Notes: generated by a model not told the origin, from the sequence alone. DNA of 64,000 nucleotides from Paragorgia papillata (GCA_035771165.1 JAWNZC010000327.1:564501-628500), one strand, 5' to 3'. Shown: positions 57,501 to 61,707, numbered from the stretch's first letter. Made by a program: numbers and translations.

Positions 57501-60011
57501 CTTAAATAAAAGTATAGTGGAACTATGATTACCATGGTATGGTATAAGAACAGGGGACAAGAAATATTCGCTTATTTTCCAACGGTTCACTTCCTTGGAG
57601 CTCGAGACTGCTCTGCCTCCAAAGTTTTGTTAGTCTTTCAAATAATAGGCACATTACCACGCTGAAAAACTCTTGTTTGTAGTAAGGTCGCTCTAAAAAT
57701 CTTCATGGAAAATTGATTGAAACGAACTATGAATCATCTGGTTTAAATTGCGTGTCGGATTTATATAATTTTGGCGGATATGCCACCCCACCCTAACCCA
57801 GTTTGCTCGTATGATTTGTCATTTGGGCTTATATGCTCGCAATCCTGCAGAATAATCTCATTCATTACTAGAATCCTGTATAACTGTGTGCGTTGATAGA
57901 ATATTTATTTTTCATTCATTCACTGACAACGTCTTGTATACAGCATTAAGGCTACATGTAGCGCCCTGGCGGCCGTCAAATTTAAGATTTCTATACTCGC
58001 AATAACAGCGCCTCTTTTTTGAATTTCGAGTTAAAACTTCGTACAGTAGGTTGTAGGTGTACTTCACAATGATGAAATAAAAATGAGAGGTGAAAATTTC
58101 GTCTCAGTGACACTTTAAAATTGGCGCGCTTCGTTTGGACAAATTTAATCCAAACTCTCTTCGCAATTTGGTCAATTGGACTCTTATGCAAGGATATTCC
58201 TGCTTTAATATCAGATTGATTGCTGCAATCTTGTACAACAAAACGTGATGATGGCATGACGGAATAATTTAATTTTAATGAGCGATTAAAGAGTGGGTTG
58301 AGACTCTGACGTCACAGACATCCTAGACCCAGTGTCAAATAAACACGTCCATTTTAATGGCGGCCGCGAATTTGCGTATTTCTTTCGTCAATATCTGCTT
58401 TACTTTTCCGAATATCAGCATGAAACTTCGTTTGGTAAGTCTTCGATACATGCACTTTAGGCTCATAGAGAAAAAAGTAGGGGTAAAAATTTCGTCTCAG
58501 TGACACTTTAACTATGCATAACATTTAGTTTTATTGTTTTTCCGAATTGTTCATATACGTGTTTTGACTGGCAAACTTGTATTTTCCATTTTTTAAGAAA
58601 CTATTTACCCTGGTCCAGTGGCGTGCTGGCAGGGAGGGCCGGGGGGCCATGGCCCCCCCAGTGAACATTTTTTAGGGGGCGCCAAAGCTTAAAGGGGGTG
58701 CCAAAATTGCCCCAAAGGACACAAAAACATTAGCCAGAATTTTGTCAGAATCTGATAAGCCAAAAAGAGAAACAAGACTGAGATTGTGGAGAAGCTTGTC
58801 AGCTTGGAGACAATGCACTGTCTTATATGGAGATCTATTCTCAGTGCCTGTGGAAAAATTAGCAGTTCACAGTAACACAACACCTCGCGCCCTGCAACAC
58901 CTTTCCGAATTGCGTCGTTCTGACAAGCTGATAAGACTTCTGAATTCCGATACACCAGATTTTTTTGAAATACAGTATACGGTATATTATATTGTGTAGA
59001 AGCTGACAATAATAATTACAACACAAAATTCCATTTTCTGTCTGCAAAATTGAACGAAAATGTCAAAGGTTAATGACCAGTCCATGCACTACTAGGTGTT
59101 CAACAGATTTTTCAGCTTGAAAATAGATTATGTAGTTTGTCGGTTCAATTGCGATAATTTCACGCTGAAAAGACTGGAAAAAGCTATTTTAGACGTTCAA
59201 ATTTATTTTTTTTCTCTCCCAGATCCCCCTACTAGCCCACATGTCGGAGACCTTAGCCCCTGTGTTGGGAATTCCTGGCGCCACCGCTGAACCATGGGGG
59301 GGGGGGAGGGCGCCAAATTCACTGTTGGCCTCCCCTGACGAACAAAGGCCAGCACGCCACTGCCCTGGTCCCAGAGGTTCTACGCCGCCCCCCACCCCCC
59401 CGAATGCTGAAATCGGCGAGAGAACCTCTGGTCGAACTGGCCATTTCTTTGATCGCTCCGTGCCAATGAAGTCGCTAGGGTCAGATCTTGACCCCATTTT
59501 CTGATTGGCTAAGAAATCTGTTAGGGGGGTTTTAGATTACTGTTCAAGATTACTAACATGAAAGTGAAATTGGTGGCGTCTTCGACCCGAGGTTCTCTCG
59601 TCGCTTTCAGCATTCGAGGGGGGGGGGGGGGGGGGGGGGGAGGGGGCGGCGTAGAACGTCTGGGACCAGGGTAGAAACTGCATGTATGGAGCCACCTTAA
59701 AGCGAGCAATTATGGCTTTAAAAAAGAATTTTTAAAAAGTCTTTTTAATGAAGATATTTCTATTTTATATTGAGTTGTTTTCATCCGTCATGAATTAAAA
59801 TTTTAATTTTTGTTTAGATCCTGTTGGGGGCAAAAAAAAATGGATTATACTAAGTTGCGTTTTAGCGGTGGTTGTGATAATCGTTCTCTTGGTAATAATC
59901 GCAAAGGTGGTCTTTCTCCCTTGGTGGTCGTCGAGAACCCGTCGTAGGCGGAATGTACAAAATGCAATGGAAGATAATCAGGATAACAACATGGATGAAT
60001 TACACTCTTAA
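4509..60011 (+). CDS. Proprotein convertase (kexin/furin-type, S8B), complete 14-exon gene
   Basis: Exons: 4509-4694, 11614-11712, 30049-30140, 30196-30328, 31302-31360, 31691-31779, 35808-35992, 38603-38797, 39299-39405, 40825-40928, 47605-47719, 55120-55433, 55841-55924, 59818-60011. The joined length is 1956 nt (651 residues plus stop); every intron is GT-AG and all phases agree. Order of parts: signal peptide (about 1-27), prodomain to the R108-K109 site, subtilisin domain with D156, H191, oxyanion N296 and S365, P domain (about 417-575), transmembrane helix (about 596-616), basic then acidic tail. The family cleaves proproteins after dibasic sites in the secretory pathway. There is no Cys-rich domain between P domain and membrane, an architecture closer to PC7 or kexin than to furin or PACE4; the TVVVIDNG motif also resembles PC7. 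The PC7 link is an inference. Oddities: QTSAAAAF where GTSA..AP is usual, and DNG where DDG is usual. Confidence 0.9.
4695..6575. other. Intron 1, 5' part: no gene seen
   Basis: AT-rich intronic DNA. Includes a short inverted pair GTGTTTACACTGCCA / TGCAGTGTAAACACAG at 5128-5190. Minisatellite-like copies of a CCATAG..GTGATAAAGCCATAAAGGG unit occupy about 6350-6560. Confidence 0.6.
6866..7085. repeat. Array of palindromic CCTATAGGAATT motifs (left subterminal)
   Basis: More than ten near-copies of AATTCCTATAGG, a unit that is itself palindromic. The matching array is at 10448-10568. Confidence 0.85.
7371..7745. repeat. Array of TGTGTTA / TAACACACC palindromes
   Basis: Repeated AACACACCTT and AAGGTGTGTTA motifs in both orientations. 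The same kind of array starts right after the convertase stop codon (60013-60290). Confidence 0.8.
8569..9003. mobile_element. Non-autonomous hAT element
   Basis: The terminal inverted repeats CAGTGGCGGACACT and AGTGTCCGCCACTG are flanked by the perfect 8-bp duplication TATTAAAC (8561-8568, 9004-9011). CAGTGG ends and an 8-bp TSD are the hAT signature. No transposase remains. Insertion is into the 6576-10625 element. Confidence 0.9.
10448..10568. repeat. CCTATAGGAATT array (right subterminal)
   Basis: Counterpart of the array at 6866-7085, just inside the right TIR of the 4.05-kb element. Confidence 0.8.
11614..11712 (+). CDS. Convertase exon 2: prodomain middle
   Basis: Acceptor AATTTACAG, then [12 protein letters not shown], which aligns with the IFGDYYHF block of convertase prodomains; it ends AATAAGAAG|GTACTA in phase 0 (33 codons). 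It lies 6.9 kb from exon 1 and 18.3 kb from exon 3. Confidence 0.82.
12460..12990 (+). pseudogene. Penelope-like element fragment (GIY-YIG domain)
   Basis: A stretch upstream reads [19 protein letters not shown], the linker that precedes the nuclease in Penelope elements. It is followed by a diverged GIY-YIG part: [31 protein letters not shown] and [10 protein letters not shown]. Frames change between the parts and the Cys cluster is lost, so it is dead. The intact order is seen in the other copy at 48954-50410. Confidence 0.75.
13208..13490. repeat. Purine-rich GAGTGGAGT minisatellite
   Basis: Irregular repeats of GAGTGGAGTGNAGAAC, almost pure A/G on the + strand for about 280 bp. Apparent open frames on the complement are artefacts of this bias. 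Confidence 0.85.
13499..13666. repeat. Hairpin MITE
   Basis: ACAAATAGATTCCATTTTGC...CGTTGTCTGTTCAG on the left returns inverted as CTGAACAGACAACG...AAAATGGAATCTATTTGT; the inner arms TGGTAAGAAC / GTTCTTACCA also pair. Confidence 0.8.
14873..14985. repeat. 31-bp tandem repeat, about 3.5 copies
   Basis: The unit contains AGACAGACAAAGTCCAATAA and ATGAACTATAA, with single-base variants between copies. Confidence 0.85.
14990..16797. other. Intron 2 stretch: no gene recognised
   Basis: AT-rich DNA with a C-run followed by ACACAC at 15495-15530. No conserved protein signal in either strand. Confidence 0.5.
16807..17014. mobile_element. Mutator-like MITE, 9-bp TSD
   Basis: It starts CAATCTCGTTCCCAGAGCCC and ends with the inverted copy GGGCTCTGGGAACGAGATTG, flanked by ATCTCGACA on both sides (16798-16806, 17015-17023). 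An inner inverted pair GGATTATCCC / GGGATAATCC makes the element nearly palindromic. Confidence 0.85.
17212..17361. repeat. Hairpin around CTTCGTCAGAG
   Basis: TAAATCGAAATATAAAAAG...GGTGTACTG is matched inverted by CAGTACACCAACC...TATATTTCGATTTA, with a loop containing GGCCCTTCGTCAGAGAGGG. The half-site family also occurs at 16680-16755. Confidence 0.75.
17752..17882. repeat. Hairpin MITE
   Basis: The left arm GCATATGTACTCTTATAAAG and the right arm CTTTATAAGAGTACATATGC are perfect inverted copies; inner arms CACGAAAGAAG / CTTCTTTCGTG also pair. Confidence 0.85.
17965..18939. mobile_element. Harbinger-like non-autonomous element
   Basis: The left end GGCCCCGTTTACACAG and right end GTGTAAACGGGGTC are inverted and flanked by TAA (17962-17964, 18940-18942). 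A 3-bp TWA target duplication is typical of PIF/Harbinger. The GTTTACAC...ACCGGACGAATTCG motif recurs inside in both orientations. The superfamily call is an inference. Confidence 0.65.
19102..19816. mobile_element. Element nested in the left TIR of the IS3EU-like transposon
   Basis: Comparing the two TIRs shows that about 715 bp interrupts the left one. Inside are a hairpin (19106-19265, arms ACTAGTGAAATATCGGACC / GGTCCGATATTTCACTAGT) and a second unit bounded by TTTATTATATGGC and GCCATATAATAAA (19260-19815). The exact border is blurred by local TATA-rich sequence. Confidence 0.7.
20033..21628 (+). pseudogene. Integrase-type (DDE) transposase, frameshifted
   Basis: Three segments in changing frames: 20033-20461, 20545-21201, and about 21185-21628. 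The middle part keeps a helix-turn-helix region ([13 protein letters not shown] before it, [19 protein letters not shown]) and an integrase core with D108 (RHTDSG), D165 ([10 protein letters not shown]) and E200 ([10 protein letters not shown]), counted from 20545: a DD34E pattern. The end (PLQMWEKGM... EEDYQVNV) is the usual tail of this family. Breaks occur near 20460, in an A-run at 20521-20527 and in a T-run near 21180; two of the three lie in homopolymers, so assembly error is possible for those. Confidence 0.85.
21635..22460. other. Element interior: no gene, G/C homopolymers
   Basis: Contains a GAGAGA run followed by a G-run (22001-22036) and an inverted-looking C-run with CACACA (22226-22260), about 200 bp apart. 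Possible ends of a degraded repeat; no protein signal. Confidence 0.5.
22463..23790. mobile_element. Long palindromic MITE (~0.5-kb arms)
   Basis: GGCCGGCGGCTGTG...TGGACACAT on the left returns as ATGTGTCCAGCCAAG...CACAGCCACCGGCC on the right. The arms pair over several hundred bases, including AACTAATTGGCCCCGGAGTTAAC and CATTATTTAGCACAC, with a central part at about 22990-23290. No coding content. Confidence 0.8.
24010..24535 (+). pseudogene. 3' end of a non-LTR retrotransposon
   Basis: The stretch at about 24178-24275 encodes [14 protein letters not shown] followed by SFKRLI, a motif at the C-terminus of many CR1/L2-like reverse transcriptases. A GTATGTATGTATG tail at 24508-24530 is a typical short-repeat 3' end. 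The 5' part is missing. Confidence 0.65.
24957..25068. repeat. Near-perfect hairpin with CTGTTTCGGCAG arms
   Basis: The left arm CAATCGAAATATAG...TATACTGCCGAAACAG and the right arm CTGTTTCGGCAGTATA...CTATATTTCGATTG are inverted over about 50 bp, with a GAACGTTAGATTCCTACGTTC loop region. Confidence 0.85.
26228..26999. mobile_element. Non-autonomous hAT element, copy 1
   Basis: The TIRs CAGTGGCGTGCTGGC and GCCAGCACGCCACTG are flanked by the perfect 8-bp duplication CTTCCAGA (26220-26227, 27000-27007). G-rich tract near the right end. A second, very similar copy is at 58616-59362. The insertion splits the HECT exon, whose frame is continuous across one TSD copy. Confidence 0.93.
27470..28610. 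other. HECT gene intron or insertion: no gene seen
   Basis: AT-rich DNA with short GACGTTTCGAGGGGAG and GCTCGAAATGTCAGCATTTC motifs (27649-27725) resembling hairpin-MITE debris. No clear TIR pair found. Confidence 0.4.
29875..29995. repeat. Imperfect hairpin
   Basis: CACTCTTCC...GAGTTTTTCGAA and its partner GTTTGAAAAACTCACTCG form an imperfect stem-loop between the transposon and convertase exon 3. Confidence 0.5.
30049..30140 (+). CDS. Convertase exon 3: prodomain end and cleavage site
   Basis: Acceptor CTTGTTGTCAG; a CAG repeat allows an alternative start at 30052 that drops one Gln. It ends GGCAC|GTAAGT in phase 2. It carries the dibasic site EHRK followed by DITN (residues 106-113), at the place of furin's own activation site. 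The QW(Y/H)L block normally found shortly after the site is absent, so this exon is less certain than the others; phase and spacing support it. Confidence 0.65.
30196..30328 (+). CDS. Convertase exon 4: catalytic Asp
   Basis: Encodes [19 protein letters not shown], then [13 protein letters not shown] with catalytic D156. Donor TAT|GTAAGT, phase 0. The preceding intron is only 55 bp, while most introns of this gene are hundreds to thousands of bases. Confidence 0.9.
31056..31081. repeat. Poly-G tract in intron 4
   Basis: About 20 consecutive G. Similar tracts occur at 22019-22036, 31567-31587 (after a TG run) and 59619-59640. Confidence 0.9.
31302..31360 (+). CDS. Convertase exon 5
   Basis: Encodes [19 protein letters not shown], matching the acidic Ca-binding stretch between the catalytic Asp and His in convertases. 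Acceptor TTTTCTTATAG, donor GC|GTATGA, phase 2. Confidence 0.85.
31691..31779 (+). CDS. Convertase exon 6: catalytic His
   Basis: Encodes [11 protein letters not shown] (catalytic H191) and the conserved CGVGVAF block. Acceptor TTTGTTAAG, donor GGAG|GTGAGT, phase 1. Confidence 0.9.
32497..33376. mobile_element. Mutator-like MITE, 9-bp TSD (intron 6)
   Basis: The left end CAACCTCGTACCCAGGGTCT and right end ATGGGTACGACGTTG are inverted; ATATCAGAT flanks both sides (32488-32496, 33377-33385). Its interior (32680-32830) is the reverse complement of sequence at 56087 and 61268. No transposase seen. Confidence 0.88.
33377..35807. other. Intron 6, 3' part: no gene
   Basis: AT-rich. A fragment at about 33855-33990 is similar, in the opposite orientation, to the right half of the hAT element at 8569-9003 (CCGGAAAATTTTTGAAAT, GAAATGGCATTT). 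The remainder shows no recognisable signal. Confidence 0.5.
35808..35992 (+). CDS. Convertase exon 7: substrate-pocket segment
   Basis: Encodes [16 protein letters not shown] and [11 protein letters not shown]. The Asp of GPKD aligns with the Asp that lines the S1 pocket of furin; the next Asp of the usual DDG is Ser here. Acceptor TTTTTCTAG, donor ACG|GTAGGA, phase 0. Confidence 0.9.
36336..36451. repeat. (TTTTAC)n microsatellite
   Basis: TTTTTG units grade into about 16 TTTTAC units. The open frame of alternating Phe and Tyr across it is an artefact. Confidence 0.95.
36665..38241. mobile_element. Mutator-like MITE, 9-bp TSD, carrying a nested retrotransposon (intron 7)
   Basis: The left end CAATCTCATTCCCAGGGCC and right end GGCCCTGGGAACGAGGTTG are inverted, flanked by AGATAAGTC (36656-36664, 38242-38250). 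The interior is mostly a later non-LTR insertion (36806-38050). Confidence 0.9.
36806..38050 (+). mobile_element. 5'-truncated non-LTR retrotransposon with (ATT)n tail
   Basis: An uninterrupted frame of 339 codons (36817-37836) covers the second half of a reverse transcriptase: [20 protein letters not shown], the catalytic YADD box, then the thumb and C-terminal part ([21 protein letters not shown]). It ends with an (ATT)n tail at 38024-38049. The first half of RT and the endonuclease are missing, so it is a dead-on-arrival copy, but without stops and hence perhaps young. Motifs fit Jockey/CR1-type elements. Confidence 0.9.
38603..38797 (+). CDS. Convertase exon 8: oxyanion Asn
   Basis: Encodes [12 protein letters not shown] with oxyanion-hole N296, then [18 protein letters not shown] with the conserved pocket Asp, and [10 protein letters not shown]. 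Acceptor TTTACTTTAG, donor ATG|GTATGT, phase 0. Confidence 0.92.
38850..39090 (+). mobile_element. SINE-like element (tRNA-like head, conserved core)
   Basis: GGGGCATCGTGGCTTAGTCGTCTGAGCG resembles the start and A box of a tRNA-derived SINE. At 38970-39040, GTGGGTTTTCTTCG..TTTGGGTTCTTCCCACAGC resembles the widely shared SINE core (GTGGGTTTCCTCCGGG.... CCCACAG). A B box is not clear because a 58-bp palindrome lies there. Confidence 0.45.
38908..38965. repeat. 58-bp perfect palindrome
   Basis: From GCAGAGTGACAAATTTATCC to its exact reverse complement, centred on AGATCT with no spacer. It would form a full cruciform or hairpin in intron 8. Confidence 0.95.
39299..39405 (+). CDS. Convertase exon 9: catalytic Ser
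   Basis: Encodes [20 protein letters not shown] with S365, then GIIALALQA. The Ser-Ala core is kept, but the usual H-T-G-T-S-A-x-A-P reads [10 protein letters not shown]. Acceptor TTTCGCAG, donor AA|GTAAGA, phase 2. Confidence 0.92.
39468..39560. repeat. Imperfect hairpin in intron 9
   Basis: CCCGATATGGCAAAATATTTAAGT pairs with ACTTAAATATTTTCCAGTCGGG. Confidence 0.65.
40613..40762. repeat. Tandem repeat, about 2.7 copies of a ~56-bp unit
   Basis: The unit holds ATCAGTTTCTAATGATGTTG and CATGACATGCAATATTATC. Confidence 0.85.
40825..40928 (+). CDS. Convertase exon 10
   Basis: Encodes [17 protein letters not shown], a hallmark block that follows the active-site helix in convertases, then VTNGANFTG. 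Acceptor TTTTGCTAG, donor ACTG|GTAAGG, phase 1. Confidence 0.92.
41697..42440. repeat. (TCATATAGTCATAG)n satellite, ~745 bp
   Basis: A long tandem array of a 14-bp unit made of GTCATA words, with variants (GGCATA, GTCGTTATA) toward the 3' end. It is followed by pyrimidine-rich CTTATCTTCC repeats. Confidence 0.97.
42465..42690. repeat. Pyrimidine-rich CTTATCTTCCTCTT repeats
   Basis: Irregular tandem CTTATCTTCC units on the + strand directly after the satellite. Confidence 0.9.
42838..43440 (+). pseudogene. Broken gene in the left arm (unknown, mobile-element type)
   Basis: Frames at 42838-43173 and 43154-43390 continue one another. Visible blocks: [20 protein letters not shown], then [20 protein letters not shown] and [14 protein letters not shown], followed after a stop by a hydrophobic [11 protein letters not shown]. 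Blocks like the last ones are found in small proteins of large DNA mobile elements (Polinton/adintovirus-like) in invertebrates; I hold that only as a lead. The arm is interrupted by stops and not functional. Confidence 0.5.
43855..44843 (-). pseudogene. Same gene in the right arm, inverted and broken
   Basis: 44843-44583 repeats the first block ([20 protein letters not shown]) and lower coordinates repeat the [12 protein letters not shown] block with a stop. Towards the centre (44003-43743) a further part, [19 protein letters not shown], is readable. Substitutions differ from the left arm, so the two copies have aged separately. Confidence 0.5.
45484..45556. repeat. (ATT)n microsatellite
   Basis: About 20 ATT units just before the R2-like retrotransposon remnant; a shorter (TTA)n run is at 45008-45060. 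Probably a retrotransposon tail or insertion target. Confidence 0.9.
45565..47590 (+). pseudogene. R2/NeSL-type non-LTR retrotransposon, truncated with an internal deletion
   Basis: 45590-45920 (with a stop) encodes RT parts: [13 protein letters not shown] and RGVLQGDP. The frame 45906-46874 then resumes at [10 protein letters not shown], so the segment between the QGDP and FADD motifs is missing. It continues through the RT thumb to SNYDSPSA, followed across a frameshift by a C..C-type motif and a restriction-like endonuclease (47063-47413) with RPDVLLS and [11 protein letters not shown], the PD...E pattern of R2-type elements. An (ATT)n-like tail lies at 47558-47590. The 5' half of RT and the N-terminal fingers are absent. 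Confidence 0.85.
47605..47719 (+). CDS. Convertase exon 11: end of catalytic domain and P domain start
   Basis: Encodes [15 protein letters not shown], matching the conserved HxYGFGLLDA block, and a C-E-I motif (LKKCEI) at the start of the P domain. Acceptor TTAATTCTAG, donor GT|GTAAGT, phase 2. Confidence 0.9.
48165..48270. repeat. Hairpin with CTCGGCTTCGCCTCG loop
   Basis: TTTACAGAATTCGTG..CGTTCTGTATCGGG pairs with CCCGATACAGAACG..TTCTGTAAA; the loop reads CTCGGCTTCGCCTCG. Confidence 0.85.
48285..48412. repeat. Second hairpin with CTCGGCTTCGCCTCGG loop
   Basis: GAGGAGTGTTTCATCAGGAT and its exact inverse ATCCTGATGAAACACTCCTC frame CCTCGGCTTCGCCTCGG. It has different arms from the preceding hairpin but the same loop. 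Confidence 0.88.
48468..48552. repeat. Third hairpin in the same cluster
   Basis: CTCGCAGGTGAATAGTGC pairs with GCACTATTCACCTGCGGG. A half copy (CCAGCACTATTCACTTCGG) occurs again at 48868-48888. Confidence 0.8.
48954..50410 (-). pseudogene. Penelope-like retroelement, 5'-truncated, frameshifted
   Basis: It reads leftward. The RT end is at 50400-49991: [30 protein letters not shown]. After a 1-nt frameshift near 50010 comes the linker ([18 protein letters not shown]), and at 49664-48954 a GIY-YIG nuclease: the Cys motif C-x(5)-[42 protein letters not shown] and RCNLCLEEK. The tail is Pro/Thr-rich. The N-terminal RT part is missing. Confidence 0.88.
50604..51890 (-). pseudogene. DIRS-like retrotransposon remnant (RT and RNase H)
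   Basis: Reading leftward: 51890-51672 ([20 protein letters not shown]) resembles the segment before RT; 51679-51479 holds [16 protein letters not shown], an RT motif; 51161-50604 holds an RNase H-like part ([46 protein letters not shown]). Frames differ between the pieces and the tyrosine recombinase is absent, so the copy is dead. DIRS-type RT/RNase H order supports the call. Confidence 0.8.
52563..53049 (-). pseudogene. Left-arm copy of unknown transposon-associated protein fragment
   Basis: Same protein as the right arm but lacking about five residues after HMWY (LTEEL region) and with several substitutions (MDSSSFF for MDSWSFF). The reading frame ends AGS-stop as in the other arm. Confidence 0.65.
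53265..53774 (+). pseudogene. Right-arm copy of unknown transposon-associated protein fragment
   Basis: Visible: [34 protein letters not shown], and [17 protein letters not shown]. The combination W-Y-L-T-E-E-L and NDxAERGV marks a protein family that is widespread in invertebrate genomes, where it is repeat-associated and of unknown function. The start of the gene is lacking. The open frame is kept. Confidence 0.65.
54424..55119. other. Intron 11, 3' end: no recognised gene
   Basis: A short frame at 54450-54635 ([16 protein letters not shown]...) has no similarity I recognise. The rest is AT-rich. Confidence 0.4.
55120..55433 (+). CDS. Convertase exon 12: P domain core
   Basis: Encodes [30 protein letters not shown] and [12 protein letters not shown], all aligned with the P domain, a beta-barrel needed for folding of the catalytic domain. 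Acceptor TTTCTATAG, donor AGTG|GTAAGT, phase 1. The block [17 protein letters not shown] replaces the usual R..D....GF.DW. Confidence 0.9.
55841..55924 (+). CDS. Convertase exon 13: P domain end
   Basis: Encodes [13 protein letters not shown], the last strand of the P domain (LxLYGT in the family) with a possible N-glycosylation site (NIT), then an acidic linker. Acceptor TTATTGTCAG, donor CATG|GTAAGC. Confidence 0.88.
56045..56903 (+). repeat. Segmental duplication, copy A (intron 13)
   Basis: Nearly the same as 61228-61921 in the same orientation, from TATGTTTAT.T..CCTAGTATA through the Mutator-like right end (ACGAGGTTG at 56686) and beyond it through AAAAACCCTTTTCACTAAGTAA to TTCACAAATTTGTCTTCAA. 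It carries an extra AAACAAGAT-rich stretch (56262-56425) not in copy B. Confidence 0.85.
56900..57055. repeat. CT-rich low-complexity tract
   Basis: CTCTCT and TAGTCTCTC runs followed by (CCCCCT)n from about 56990 to 57052. Confidence 0.95.
57060..58600. other. Intron 13 middle: no gene
   Basis: Two diverged direct copies of a unit with AATTTCGTCTCAGTGACACTTTA (ending at 58112 and 58512) follow short GGCGGCCG sites (57969 and 58360). Otherwise nothing recognised. Confidence 0.5.
58608..59671. mobile_element. TA-flanked MITE split by a hAT insertion
   Basis: It begins CCCTGGTC at 58608, resumes CCCTGGTCCCAGAGGTTCTA at 59363 and ends with the inverted form ...GTCTGGGACCAGGG at 59671. TA lies on both outer sides. 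The inner arms AGAACCTC/GAGGTTCT and CGAATGCTGAAA/TTTCAGCATTCG pair. Without the insert it is about 310 bp. Confidence 0.8.
58616..59362. mobile_element. Non-autonomous hAT element, copy 2
   Basis: It has the same CAGTGGCGTGCTGGC / GCCAGCACGCCACTG ends as 26228-26999 and a near-identical interior, but a different perfect 8-bp TSD, CCCTGGTC (58608-58615, 59363-59370). Two copies with separate TSDs prove movement of this family. Confidence 0.95.
59818..60011 (+). CDS. Convertase exon 14: transmembrane helix and tail
   Basis: Encodes [20 protein letters not shown]..., a single hydrophobic helix, then an arginine run (RTRRRR) and an acidic tail ending DELHS-stop. Acceptor TTTTTGTTTAG. The stop codon lies at the start of a TGTGTTA-type repeat (60013 onward). 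Confidence 0.87.
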
Positions 60012-60012
60012 A

Positions 60013-60290
60013 AACGGGTGTGTTACGATATCACACTTTTCTTGTCCAATATTTAACACGTGTTGCAATAACACAGGTGTGTTCTGTAACACAGCTCAAG
60101 ATGTGTTTTTCGTTTGTCCAAAATTTGGCACGCTTCAAGACTTTGAAAAGGTGTGTTTTCTGACACACTATAGACACTATAGTGTGTTTCACAACGTACC
60201 GTGGTGTGTTTTTCTGACATCTATAAGTACACCTTTTGGTGTGTTATCAATAACCATGTTGAAAAACATACCCTTGTATGTGTGCTAAAC
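60013..60290. repeat. TGTGTTA / TAACACA repeat directly after the convertase stop codon
   Basis: Repeated GGTGTGTTA, AACACAGGTGTGTT and TTTGACACACTATAG-type motifs, similar to the array at 7371-7745. It probably forms part of the 3' UTR. Confidence 0.75.
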
Positions 60291-60405
60291 ATGCGGGGCT
60301 AAATTTAACCCAATGTAAATATAAGTCAATATAACATGTTGTTATATGGTCTTCAAGATAATTCAGATAACATTTGCCTGTACTCGGCACATGCAACTAC
60401 TGGCA

Positions 60406-61707
60406 AAACGTCGTACCCAGGGTCTTATCTCCGCTCTCCCGCCCTCGCCCACCGCTGCGAAAAGACCCTGGTTGCGGCTGGTCACGTGCCGCCTAAACAA
60501 ATTTTGTATCTGAGAGCGGTAGTGAGCTTTAGTAAGCTGCACACTCAATGACAATGCTACCTACACACAAGCCCAGTTTTAATACTCGTATTCTAAAATC
60601 TGATATTAGATTTAGGCGAACTATGAAGTTTAATAAAAAGAATGAAAGGCTCGATTCAACAACTGCATTTACCTGAGTCTCTGTTGATGACAAATGCGCG
60701 TGAAAGGACAGTCGGCTTGGTGTTGTATAGTTGCAATCTTTCCTGAATCGCTTCTTTCTGCACTTCTTTCGCCGCGGTTATCGGGACAGAGGCTGAAATG
60801 TCAATGCATTTCTTAATGTGAGAGAAAGCGGTTTGGCTCTCGCAAACCAACGTCTTGAACTTTGTGAAATTTTGCAATCTTCTTTCACATGACCTTCAGA
60901 TTAAACGAGGAAGAGCACTCGTTGCAAGGAAATCTTTTGCCGTAAGGCATTTCGGCCGAATAAAGCAGTTCAAAATTTGCCTTGTTGTACAAAGTTCTCA
61001 TTCTGTACCCTAGAATTATTGTTACTTGGAACAACCTCCCCATTAATGAACTCCCAATTAACATTAATGCATTTAAATCTATTGCTATGCCGTTATAAGA
61101 TTGTCTATATATAACATGCTCCACATTGGCATTTTTTTTTTATTACTTGTTTCAATTTTATAATTCTTATTTGTCACAATTTGCATGTATATATTTAACA
61201 TTTTTAGATTCTTACTCTATATAAATATGTTTATGTCTCCTAGTATAGTCTTAAAGATTAAAGATTAAGGTACTTCACATCACCAACACTGCGATGAAGT
61301 CGATACGTATTCGACGGTGCATTAGTCGATTTGTATATCTTCTTCGTTTTTCTTTTTAACTTTTGGATTCGACATGATCTTTTGTTCTTCGACGACGTAC
61401 ACCAAAGAAGAAAGCGAGATATGTTTTGTCAACACCGAGTATACGTTTGTTTTTTGTTGTTTTCACTTTAACAGATATTTTACGATCAGACAACGACGCC
61501 AGACATATAAACATATTTGTATAAACAAAAAGGTGAAGCGATTGTAATTGTGCCTTTGTCGCTCCTCCCTGAGTGTTTTTTGAATCGTTAATTAAAAAAA
61601 AAAAATTAAAAAAAACCCAATTTTTAGGGGGCATGTGACAAGCCACAACCAGGGTCTTTCGCAGCGGTGGGCGGGTGAGCGAAGATAAGAGCCTGGTTAC
61701 GAGGTTG
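60406..61707. mobile_element. Mutator-like MITE, 9-bp TSD, downstream of the convertase
   Basis: The left end AAACGTCGTACCCAGGGTCT and right end CCTGGTTACGAGGTTG are inverted, flanked by CTACTGGCA (60397-60405, 61708-61716). It shares its interior with 32497-33376 (60590-60680 matches 33110-33180) and holds a retrotransposon 3' fragment (about 61000-61270: WNNLPINELPININAFKSI). Confidence 0.85.
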
